Source: Methylotenera_A sp031429035 (GTDB lineage: Bacteria; Pseudomonadota; Gammaproteobacteria; Burkholderiales; Methylophilaceae). From it: a stretch of DNA of 5,125 nucleotides. Location: NCBI GenBank assembly GCA_031429035.1, contig JANOYU010000127.1, forward strand, positions 1 to 5,125. The letters are read 5' to 3'. A program made the translations under genes and the position numbers. Below are positions 1 to 5,125 of this stretch, in pieces. Below the pieces are notes generated by a model. The model had not been told where the DNA came from, did no database searches, and saw nothing but the letters and a program-made list of their open reading frames with translations. Every line of letters starts with the position of its first letter. Positions within the stretch are counted from its first letter, which is position 1.

Positions 1-1
1 A

Positions 2-1231
2 TTCTCATTTATGGGTAGCGCAGCGCAACACCCAGCACAAGTGCCGTGTTGGATTACGCATACCAATGAACGCACGCATGACATTATTCGCAGCGGTTTA
101 GATCGCTCACCCATGTATACCGGCGTGATAGAAGGCGTTGGCCCACGGTATTGCCCAAGTGTAGAAGATAAAATTCATCGCTTTGCCGATAAAGAATCGC
201 ATCAAATTTTCCTCGAGCCAGAAGGCTTAACAACCAATGAAATATACCCAAATGGCATTTCAACTAGTTTGCCTTTTGATATTCAGTTGGCGCTTGTGCG
301 TTCAATCAATGGCCTGGAAAGCGCATATATACTGCGTCCTGGCTATGCCATTGAATATGATTATTACGACCCGCGTGCATTAAAAAGTAGTTTAGAAACC
401 AAAGCGATTAAAGGCTTATTTTTCGCTGGTCAAATTAACGGTACAACAGGTTATGAAGAAGCCGCCGCGCAAGGCTTGTTGGCGGGCGCTAATGCGGCTT
501 TATACGTGCAAGGTAAAGAAAGCTGGTGCCCTGCCCGCGATGAAGCGTATATAGGTGTATTAGTTGACGATCTAATCACCACGGGTGTCACAGAGCCATA
601 TCGTATGTTTACCAGCCGTGCCGAATATCGCCTGCAACTGCGCGAAGACAACGCCGATATGCGCTTAACCGCCAAAGGCCGTGAGTTGGGTTTAGTAGAT
701 GATGTGCGCTGGGAGGCGTTTGAGCGCAAACAAGAAGCTGTGGCGCGTGAGCAGGCGCGCTTAAAGACAACGTTTGTACAAGTTGCCGCGGATGATGTTT
801 CACGTGAAACACAAACTGCAATTTTAGGTAAACCGCTTGAGCATGAATACAGTTTGTTCGAGCTGCTGCGCCGCCCAGAAGTTAGCTACGAAGCGATGCT
901 CACGTTGGGTGAGTTGGGTTGCAGAGAGTTGGCACATGAAGTGCGTGAGCAGGTAGAAATAGCCGCAAAATACCAAGGTTATATTACGCGCCAGCAAGAA
1001 GAAATTGCCAAACAAAAAGGCAGCGAGAATACTAAGTTAATGGAAATTGATTATGCAGATGTGCATGGTTTAAGCATAGAGGCGCGCCAAAAACTAGTGA
1101 TGCATAAACCAGAGACAATCGGCCAAGCAGGTCGTATTTCGGGTATTACGCCAGCCACGATTTCACTATTGTTGGTGTATTTAAAACGTAAACATAAAAA
1201 ACAAGCCACCATTGTTAACGAAGCCGCATGA
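2..1231 (+). CDS. mnmG: MnmG (GidA), tRNA uridine-34 carboxymethylaminomethyl-modification flavoprotein, 5'-truncated by window edge
   Basis: C-terminal 409 residues of MnmG. With MnmE it forms the FAD- and folate-dependent complex that installs the (carboxymethyl)aminomethyl group on wobble U34 of certain tRNAs in the cytoplasm. The frame is open through the left edge and reads FSFMG, a conserved internal stretch, so the ATG at 11 is not the start. By comparison with the E. coli protein (629 aa, recalled) roughly 225 N-terminal residues, including the FAD Rossmann GxGxxG, lie outside. Visible hallmarks are GVGPRYCPSVEDK with the conserved Cys, FLEPEG, NEIYPNGISTSLP, RPGYAIEYD, GLFFAGQINGTTGYEEAA (FAD-domain motif), EPYRMFTSRAEYRL and REDNAD. 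The C-terminal helical domain that contacts MnmE and tRNA follows, with EGYIARQQ-like GYITRQQ, HKPETIGQAGRISG and TPATISLLLVYLK. The stop overlaps the rsmG start (ATGA, 1228-1231). A perfect parS lies inside a weakly conserved segment of the C-terminal region. Identity is essentially certain. Confidence 0.97.
   Translation, partial: FSFMGSAAQHPAQVPCWITHTNERTHDIIRSGLDRSPMYTGVIEGVGPRYCPSVEDKIHRFADKESHQIFLEPEGLTTNEIYPNGISTSLPFDIQLALVRSINGLESAYILRPGYAIEYDYYDPRALKSSLETKAIKGLFFAGQINGTTGYEEAAAQGLLAGANAALYVQGKESWCPARDEAYIGVLVDDLITTGVTEPYRMFTSRAEYRLQLREDNADMRLTAKGRELGLVDDVRWEAFERKQEAVAREQARLKTTFVQVAADDVSRETQTAILGKPLEHEYSLFELLRRPEVSYEAMLTLGELGCRELAHEVREQVEIAAKYQGYITRQQEEIAKQKGSENTKLMEIDYADVHGLSIEARQKLVMHKPETIGQAGRISGITPATISLLLVYLKRKHKKQATIVNEAA
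796..811. other. parS: parS centromere site (ParB-binding palindrome)
   Basis: TGTTTCACGTGAAACA is a perfect 16-bp inverted repeat identical to the widely conserved chromosomal parS consensus bound by the ParB helix-turn-helix. It lies inside mnmG, in frame, and is read as Val-Ser-Arg-Glu-Thr in a segment that is poorly conserved between MnmG proteins, so the coding cost is small. It sits about 1.05 kb upstream of parA and 1.8 kb upstream of parB. In known systems ParB loads here as a CTP-dependent clamp and spreads to neighbouring DNA, marking the origin region for ParA-driven segregation and SMC loading. It is the only parS I see in the window. Confidence 0.95.
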
Positions 1232-1863
1232 CACAAACAGAGTTGTTAGCCAGCGGCATTGCTGAGATGGGGTTAGACGTTACGCTTGAGGCGCAAACAA
1301 AGTTGCTGCAATACCTAAGCTTGCTGAATAAATGGAATAAAGTTTACAACCTGACTGCGGTGCGCGACCCGCTAGAGATGGTGACTTTACACTTGCTAGA
1401 TAGCTTAAGCGCGCTGCCGCATGTTAATAGTAAAAACCTTTTGGATGTGGGCAGTGGCGGTGGTTTGCCTGGTATTGTGTTGGCGATATGTAAGCCTGAA
1501 CTGCAAGTGACAACAATTGATACCGTGCAGAAAAAAGCAATTTTTATGCGCCAAGTCAAAGGTGAGCTTGGTTTAACTAATTTAACAGTGGTATATGCGC
1601 GGGTAGAAAGTTACCTGCCAGCAGAAAAGTTTGAGGCGATTATTTCGCGCGCTTTTTCTGATTTGGCCTTATTTGTAGATTTAACCAAACATTTACTAGC
1701 ACCAACAGGGAAATGGTTAGCCATGAAAGGCCAGTTGCCGCTAGAAGAGATTCAAGCTTTAAATGTAAAAGTGAATAAAATTAATCCACTAACAGTGGCT
1801 GGCCTGCAAGCAGAGCGGCACTTAATCGTTATAGAAAAGCCTGTTTTAGAAAGTCAGGAATGA
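1228..1863 (+). CDS. rsmG: RsmG (GidB), 16S rRNA (guanine-527-N7)-methyltransferase
   Basis: A 211-residue protein of normal family length (E. coli 207). It transfers a methyl group from S-adenosylmethionine to N7 of G527 in the 530 loop of 16S rRNA. Visible features are the N-terminal helical part with LLNKWNKVYNLTAVRDPLEM (32-51) and HLLDSL (55-60), both family signatures. The class I SAM-binding motif LLDVGSGGGLPGIV is at 71-84. The acidic end of the second strand is TIDT (D98), followed by KKAIFMRQV. ISRAF is at 139-143, and GKWLAMKGQLPLEE (161-174) is the late strand and loop of the fold. The start is fixed by the ATGA overlap with the mnmG stop, and the upstream Shine-Dalgarno match is poor, so translational coupling to mnmG is likely. 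Its own stop overlaps the parA start in the same way. In several bacteria loss of RsmG gives low-level streptomycin resistance; that is family knowledge, not seen here. Confidence 0.97.
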   Translation: MTQTELLASGIAEMGLDVTLEAQTKLLQYLSLLNKWNKVYNLTAVRDPLEMVTLHLLDSLSALPHVNSKNLLDVGSGGGLPGIVLAICKPELQVTTIDTVQKKAIFMRQVKGELGLTNLTVVYARVESYLPAEKFEAIISRAFSDLALFVDLTKHLLAPTGKWLAMKGQLPLEEIQALNVKVNKINPLTVAGLQAERHLIVIEKPVLESQE

Positions 1864-2639
1864 AAATATTAGCAATTACTAATCAAAAAGGCGGCGTGGG
1901 AAAAACCACCACCTGTGTTAATTTGGCTGCCAGTTTAGCGGTTAATTATCAAAAAGTATTATTAATAGACCTTGACCCACAAGGCAACGCCAGTACGGGC
2001 AGTGGCATTGATAAAGCGCATTTAAAACACAGTATTTACCATGTGTTGATTGGTGAAAAAACGCTGAGCGAAGTGATTGTGCCCAGTGAAAAAGGTGGTT
2101 ATCACGTTGCGCCGTCAAACCGTGAGTTGGCAGGTGCCGAGGTAGAGTTGGTGAATGAGCTGGCGCGCGAAACACGCCTAAAACAAGCGCTAAATAAACT
2201 AGAGCAAAAATACGATTATATTTTGCTCGATTGCCCGCCGGCGCTTAATTTGGTGACAGTTAACGCGCTAACCGCCGCCGATAGCGTGATGATACCCATG
2301 CAATGCGAATATTATGCGCTAGAAGGCTTGTCTGATTTAGTCAATACCATTAAAAAAGTGCGCGCCAATTTAAATGCCAAGTTAGAGATTGAAGGTTTAT
2401 TGCGCACCATGTTTGATAACCGCAATATGCTGGCAAACCAAGTATCAGCGCAGTTAGTCAGCCATTTTGGCGATAAAGTTTATCGTACCGTCATTCCGCG
2501 TAATATTCGCCTGGCGGAGGCGCCAAGTTATGGCTTGCCAGCACTTATTTACGATAAAACTTCTCGCGGTGCACAAGCCTATTTAGCGCTAGCAAAAGAA
2601 ATTATACAAAAAAATAAACCAGTAAAATCAAATAGTTAA
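1860..2639 (+). CDS. parA: ParA (Soj), chromosome-partitioning Walker-type ATPase
   Basis: A 259-residue ParA/MinD-superfamily ATPase, the motor of origin segregation. ATP-bound dimers coat the nucleoid, and ParB-parS complexes move along the gradient they create by stimulating hydrolysis. The deviant Walker A is QKGGVGKTT (9-17) with signature Lys10 and P-loop Lys15. Walker A' is DLDPQGN (37-43) and Walker B is ILLDCPP (121-127, Asp124). The C-terminal RNIRLAEAPSYG (214-225) and SRGAQAY segments are typical of chromosomal Soj proteins. There is no N-terminal DNA-binding domain, so this is the short type (Ia plasmid ParAs are longer), and it probably does not autorepress through a specific operator. 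ATG 1860 overlaps the rsmG stop by ATGA. AGGA abuts the ATG too closely to be an ordinary ribosome binding site, so coupled translation is likely. It begins four residues before the first conserved strand, as expected. Confidence 0.97.
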   Translation: MKILAITNQKGGVGKTTTCVNLAASLAVNYQKVLLIDLDPQGNASTGSGIDKAHLKHSIYHVLIGEKTLSEVIVPSEKGGYHVAPSNRELAGAEVELVNELARETRLKQALNKLEQKYDYILLDCPPALNLVTVNALTAADSVMIPMQCEYYALEGLSDLVNTIKKVRANLNAKLEIEGLLRTMFDNRNMLANQVSAQLVSHFGDKVYRTVIPRNIRLAEAPSYGLPALIYDKTSRGAQAYLALAKEIIQKNKPVKSNS

Positions 2640-2643
2640 GGAT
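2638..2643 (+). promoter_or_regulatory. parB ribosome binding site overlapping the parA stop
   Basis: AAGGAT begins within the TAA of parA and ends 5 nt before the parB ATG at 2649. It supports that start and makes coupled, roughly balanced translation of ParA and ParB likely. It is the clearest Shine-Dalgarno in the first four genes. Confidence 0.7.
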
Positions 2644-2648
2644 ATGCA

Positions 2649-3500
2649 ATGGTTAAACTAAAAGGTTTGGGGCGTGGCTTAGATGCGTTATTGGCTGACA
2701 ATGACGGAGCGGCAAATGCTGAAAGTGCACAGCGCATGTTGGATGTGACACAGCTGCAGCCGGGCAAATATCAGCCGCGCAGCTATATGGATGACACAGC
2801 GTTGCAAACACTAGCGGATTCGATTAAAAGCCAAGGCATTATGCAGCCAATTTTAGTGCGTGAAGTTGGATTGGATAAATTCGAAATCATCGCAGGCGAA
2901 CGTCGCTGGCGCGCTAGTCAACTGGCGGGTTTAAGCGAGGTGCCAGTATTGGTGCGCGATATTGCGGACGAATCTGCGTTGGCAATGGCGCTGATTGAAA
3001 ATATTCAGCGCGAAGATTTAAACCCGCTTGAAGAAGCGCAAGGCATAAAACGATTGATTGACGAATTTGCCATGACGCACGAAAAAGCGGCCGAGGCGGT
3101 TGGACGCTCGCGCGTGGCGGTTTCTAACTTGCTTCGTTTACTATCACTTAGTGCGCCAGTGCAAGATTTATTAATGCACAACAAGTTGGATATGGGTCAT
3201 GCCCGTGCGCTGATTGGTTTGGATGCTGCACAACAAATCATGCTGGCAAACAAAATTATTAGCCAACATTTATCGGTGCGCGAAGTAGAAAGTATGGTGA
3301 AAAAACTAGGCACAGAAGCGAAGTACATCCAACAGAAAACCACCATCAATCGTGATGTTTTGGCCTTGCAAAACACATTAAGCGAGAAAATCGGCGCGGT
3401 AGTCAGCATTGCGGCCAAATCCAACGGCGCAGGCATGCTTAAAATTAGTTACAGTAATTTAGATCAACTAGACGACATCATTAGGAAAATATCGCGCTAA
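2649..3500 (+). CDS. parB: ParB (Spo0J), parS-binding CTPase clamp of chromosome partitioning
   Basis: A 283-residue chromosomal ParB. It binds parS, uses CTP to close into a sliding clamp, spreads, and stimulates ParA ATPase activity. Domains in order are as follows. The N-terminal ParA-activating tail is GLGRGLDALLA (6-16). The ParB/Srx CTP-binding domain at about 30-125 includes LQPGKYQPR (36-44), SIKSQGIMQPILVR (58-71), GERRWRA (83-89, the phosphate-binding arginine box) and ENIQREDLNPLEEA (117-130). The parS-reading helix-turn-helix region is THEKAAEAVGRSRVAVSNLLRL (143-164), and the linked helical domain carries MGHARALIGL (182-191). A short C-terminal dimerisation domain (about 235-283) ends in IIRKISR. 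The start is confirmed by the ribosome binding site and by the tail motif lying right after it. It is co-transcribed with parA, and its target site is in mnmG of the same window. All key boxes are intact. Confidence 0.97.
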   Translation: MVKLKGLGRGLDALLADNDGAANAESAQRMLDVTQLQPGKYQPRSYMDDTALQTLADSIKSQGIMQPILVREVGLDKFEIIAGERRWRASQLAGLSEVPVLVRDIADESALAMALIENIQREDLNPLEEAQGIKRLIDEFAMTHEKAAEAVGRSRVAVSNLLRLLSLSAPVQDLLMHNKLDMGHARALIGLDAAQQIMLANKIISQHLSVREVESMVKKLGTEAKYIQQKTTINRDVLALQNTLSEKIGAVVSIAAKSNGAGMLKISYSNLDQLDDIIRKISR

Positions 3501-3514
3501 GTATCTAATTAAGC

Positions 3515-3543
3515 TTGACTAAAAGCGCGTAATAATTCAGAAT
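3515..3543 (+). promoter_or_regulatory. candidate sigma70-type promoter for the atp operon
   Basis: TTGACT (3515-3520, 5 of 6 to the -35 consensus) is followed after 17 nt by CAGAAT (3538-3543, 4 of 6 to the -10). This would place transcription initiation near 3550, about 20 nt ahead of the preferred atpI ATG at 3573. It sits in the only sizeable gap before the atp genes, where an independent promoter is expected. The -10 is mediocre, and an AATAAT at 3531-3536 is closer to consensus but too near this -35. This is an inference from motif and position only. Confidence 0.4.
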
Positions 3544-3572
3544 CGCGGACTTTGCTATTAAGTCAATTGCAG

Positions 3573-3959
3573 ATGACAGAAAATACAACAACAGCTGCGG
3601 TTTTTAGCAAAATGTTGCGTTTGCAGTTAATCGCAACCGCAATAGTCGCAATAGCTTCATTGGCAATATCAGGTTTACATGCAGGGCTGTCTGCATTGCT
3701 AGGCGGTGCGGCGGTGATAATCGCGGCGTTTGTTGCGTCTAAAATAGCGCAAAGAAAAAATGGTGAAGCGGCTGCGGTATTGGTTAACTTATTGAAGGCA
3801 GAAGCCGTCAAAGTGTTAATCATTATAGTGTTGCTGTTTATAACGTTTAAAGTTTACAAACAATTAGTGCCCTTTGCACTCATTACAGGTTTAGCGGCAG
3901 CGGCGCTGATTTCTGGCGCGGCAATGAGCAAGCTAGACAAAACAGATATAGAAATATAA
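3573..3959 (+). CDS. atpI: AtpI, ATP synthase subunit I (Fo c-ring assembly / membrane factor)
   Basis: A small hydrophobic membrane protein of 128 residues (E. coli AtpI is about the same). AtpI-family proteins are non-stoichiometric and are thought to help c-ring assembly or act with Mg2+ uptake; the gene is usually dispensable. Four membrane segments are visible at about 17-36, 38-58, 79-97 and 100-118. LLGGAAVIIAAF falls in segment 2, and the family-typical KAEAVKVLII leads into segment 3. The C-terminus is short and charged. Assignment rests as much on the position directly before atpB as on sequence, because this family is poorly conserved. I chose ATG 3573. The frame is open to a TTG at 3552, which would add seven residues (LLSQLQ-like), but that start would lie almost on the predicted transcription start and has no better ribosome binding site. 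The gap to atpB is 25 nt. Confidence 0.88.
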   Translation: MTENTTTAAVFSKMLRLQLIATAIVAIASLAISGLHAGLSALLGGAAVIIAAFVASKIAQRKNGEAAAVLVNLLKAEAVKVLIIIVLLFITFKVYKQLVPFALITGLAAAALISGAAMSKLDKTDIEI

Positions 3960-3984
3960 AAATTTAATTTAGGCATTTTTTAAT

Positions 3985-4854
3985 ATGGCTACAGAACACG
4001 CAGAACAAGTCGTCATGACTCCATCAGAGTACATTACTGGGCATCTAAGCTTTAACGCTAAACCTATTGCTGATGGCGGTTTTTGGACGTTGCATGTTGA
4101 CACCTTAGTCATGTCGTTGATCTTAGGTGTTTTGGTGATGGGTTTGGTATGGTTAGTGGCGCACAAAGCAACGTCTGGCGTGCCAAGCAAGGGTCAAGCC
4201 TTTGTTGAACTGGTATTTGGCTTTGTGGATGAGCAAGTAAAAAATATTTTCCACGGCGACCGTCACAGCTTTATTGCCCCAACTGCTTTGACGGTTTTTT
4301 TATGGGTGTTCGCCATGAACGCGATGGACTTTTTGCCCGTTGATATTATGCACAAGTTTTATGGCTTGTTTGGCCTTCATCACTGGCGCAGTGTGCCCAC
4401 TTCAGACATTAATGCTACCTTTGCACTAGCGCTTGCAGTATGGATTTTAATGATTTATTTCTCAATTAAAGTCAAAGGCCTTGGTGGCTGGATACATGAG
4501 CTATTTTACGCACCGTTTGGCGGCGCCAAATTCTTTAAACCAAAAAGCGCGTTAGGCTTTGTTGGCTTGTTATTAAGCCCACTGTTATTTGTGGCTAACT
4601 TTGCTTTCAATATCATCGAATACGTTTCTAAACCACTTTCGCACTCATTACGTTTATTTGGCAATATGTACGCGGGCGAGGTTATTTTCTTATTAATTGG
4701 TTTGTGGGCAGCCACGGGCTTAACAGGCACCATCTTTGGCGCAATTTTAGGTGCTGGTTGGTCAATCTTCCATATTTTAATTGTGGCATTACAAGCGTTT
4801 ATCTTCATGATGTTGACGGTTGTGTACCTCGCCATGGCGCACGAATCACATTAG
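3985..4854 (+). CDS. atpB: AtpB, ATP synthase Fo subunit a (proton channel / stator)
   Basis: A 289-residue integral membrane subunit that provides the two proton half-channels against the c-ring. About six hydrophobic stretches are visible at roughly 38-60, 98-118, 143-163, 187-212, 228-246 and 256-284. Key residues are present. The essential Arg is R223 in SLRLFGNMYAGE (E. coli R210). With it are N227, E232, H263 and Q270, matching E. coli N214, E219, H245 and Q252. KATSGVPSKGQAFVELV (61-77), FLWVFAMNAMDFLP (105-118) and the C-terminal FHILIVALQAFIFM (262-275) are also family signatures. It is 18 residues longer than the E. coli protein, mainly through a longer loop and helix before the Arg helix (about 175-205), a common style in betaproteobacteria. 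The start gives the expected amphipathic N-terminus with MTPSEYITGHL. The only upstream Shine-Dalgarno candidate, AGG at 3971-3973, is weak and 11 nt away, so it is probably translated at modest level or coupled to atpI. Confidence 0.97.
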   Translation: MATEHAEQVVMTPSEYITGHLSFNAKPIADGGFWTLHVDTLVMSLILGVLVMGLVWLVAHKATSGVPSKGQAFVELVFGFVDEQVKNIFHGDRHSFIAPTALTVFLWVFAMNAMDFLPVDIMHKFYGLFGLHHWRSVPTSDINATFALALAVWILMIYFSIKVKGLGGWIHELFYAPFGGAKFFKPKSALGFVGLLLSPLLFVANFAFNIIEYVSKPLSHSLRLFGNMYAGEVIFLLIGLWAATGLTGTIFGAILGAGWSIFHILIVALQAFIFMMLTVVYLAMAHESH

Positions 4855-4933
4855 TTTTTTGTAGTTAGTTTTAAATAGTTTTATTTTTTGTTAATAGTTT
4901 TAGTGGTAAGTTTAATTTTGAGAGGGTAATAAA
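4855..4933 (+). promoter_or_regulatory. U-rich, C-free atpB-atpE intergenic leader with atpE ribosome binding site
   Basis: A 79-nt spacer with 42 T, 22 A, 15 G and no C on the + strand. The C-free run actually extends from 4850 to 4940. An RNA lacking C can pair only through A-U and G-U, so this leader should be nearly unstructured. It ends with GAGAGGG (4920-4926), a good Shine-Dalgarno 7 nt ahead of the atpE ATG. In E. coli a U-rich unstructured segment before atpE acts as a translational enhancer that gives the high c:a subunit ratio from one polycistronic mRNA. I infer the same role here. The TTTTTT after the atpB stop has no GC-rich stem before it, so it is not read as a terminator. Confidence 0.6.
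4866..4902 (+). repeat. three direct copies of TAGTTTTA
   Basis: The octamer occurs exactly at 4866-4873, 4876-4883 and 4895-4902, with starts 10 and 19 nt apart, close to one and two helical turns. It lies wholly in the atpB-atpE leader. It could be a protein or S1-binding pattern, or simply a by-product of the T-rich composition. Confidence 0.6.
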
Positions 4934-5125
4934 ATGGATGCATTAGCAATGATTCAAGCCTACACAGGCGTTGGTATTGGTTTAATTATTGGTTTGGGCG
5001 CTGCAGGTGCTTGTATCGGTATTGGTATTATGTGCGCAAGCTTTTTAGAAGGCGCAGCACGTCAACCAGAAATGATTCCACAATTACAAGGTAAAGTGTT
5101 CTTGTTATTGGGTCTTATCGATGCG
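4934..5125 (+). CDS. atpE: AtpE, ATP synthase Fo subunit c (c-ring proteolipid), 3'-truncated by window edge
   Basis: The first 64 codons of subunit c, which forms the rotating oligomeric ring of Fo in the inner membrane. The first helix is glycine-rich, GLGAAGACIGIGIM (20-33), as needed for tight ring packing. FLEGAARQPE (37-46) is the polar loop that contacts the F1 central stalk. The second helix begins KVFLLLGLIDA, with D63 (codon 5120-5122) matching the proton-carrying Asp61 of E. coli. An Asp there, and no Na+-type Gln/Glu ligand pattern in what is visible, suggest a proton-driven enzyme. The window ends one codon after this residue, so roughly 15-20 residues are missing. Residues C34 and S36 stand where many relatives have Gly and Lys (E. 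coli GGKFLEG). The start is supported by GAGAGGG at 4920-4926. The start codon and expression are probably governed by the U-rich leader. Confidence 0.96.
   Translation, partial: MDALAMIQAYTGVGIGLIIGLGAAGACIGIGIMCASFLEGAARQPEMIPQLQGKVFLLLGLIDA

Noticed and set aside
11..13. ATG at 11 as the start of mnmG
   Set aside because: The reading frame continues upstream as Phe-Ser-Phe before this Met, matching the conserved FSFMG interior of MnmG, and the FAD-binding N-terminus would otherwise be missing.
2098..2109. Second parS-like site around TATCACGTTGCG in parA
   Set aside because: Only the central CACGT matches; the arms are not palindromic and do not fit the parS consensus.
3493..3529. Inverted repeat CGCGCT (3493-3498) / AGCGCG (3524-3529) at the end of parB as an intrinsic terminator
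   Set aside because: The stem is only 6 bp with a 25-nt loop, and it is followed by TAATAATTC rather than a T-run, so it does not meet the pattern of an intrinsic terminator.
3552..3572. TTG 3552 as the atpI start
   Set aside because: It adds seven residues with no family support, CGGA is only 2 nt away, and it would coincide with the predicted transcription start; ATG 3573 fits better, though this is not proven.
4248..4256. DnaA-box-like TTTTCCACG inside atpB
   Set aside because: It has two mismatches to TTATCCACA, stands alone and is inside a conserved coding region.
4506..4835. 109-codon open frame on the minus strand opposite atpB
   Set aside because: It is antisense to strongly conserved AtpB sequence, resembles no known protein and has no supporting ribosome binding site. 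The other minus-strand frames (451-729, 609-821, 824-1015, 1051-1236, 1344-1559, 1942-2175, 3197-3436, 3563-3823, 3969-4190) are shadows for the same reason.
4852..4860. TAG followed by TTTTTT after atpB as a terminator
   Set aside because: There is no GC-rich hairpin immediately before the T-run, and terminating here would separate atpE from its operon; the T-run is part of the general T-richness.

Overview
The window is a compact, single-strand (+) block of chromosomal housekeeping genes in the order mnmG (3' part) - rsmG - parA - parB - atpI - atpB - atpE (5' part). This is the classic origin-proximal gidA-gidB-soj-spo0J-atp order of proteobacterial chromosomes. Moderate-to-low G+C, a 289-residue AtpB, a c-subunit beginning MDALAMIQ and uninterrupted rsmG-parA-parB-atp synteny suggest a betaproteobacterium. 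A Methylophilaceae-like organism is my best guess, but this is an inference from gene order and protein style, not from a search.

Region 1 (2-3500) looks like one transcription unit. The C-terminal two thirds of the tRNA-modifying flavoprotein MnmG overlaps rsmG by an ATGA, and rsmG overlaps parA by another ATGA. parB follows parA after 9 nt, with its ribosome binding site overlapping the parA stop. Embedded in the mnmG reading frame at 796-811 is a perfect 16-bp ParB-binding centromere, parS (TGTTTCACGTGAAACA), about 1 kb upstream of the parAB genes that use it. ParB loads on parS and spreads, and ParA provides the ATP-dependent segregation gradient, so the system and its site are physically together.

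Region 2 (3501-3572) is a 72-nt gap with a plausible sigma70-type promoter and no convincing terminator. Region 3 (3573-5125) is the start of the F1Fo ATP synthase operon: AtpI (assembly factor), AtpB (subunit a, with the essential arginine) and AtpE (subunit c, cut by the window edge just after its proton-binding aspartate).

The 79-nt atpB-atpE spacer is distinctive. It is over half T, contains no C at all, and carries three copies of TAGTTTTA at about helical spacing ahead of a good ribosome binding site. It resembles in character the unstructured U-rich translational enhancer known ahead of E. coli atpE. I see no mobile element, CRISPR, RNA gene or novel defence-type system. All minus-strand reading frames are shadows of the + strand genes.
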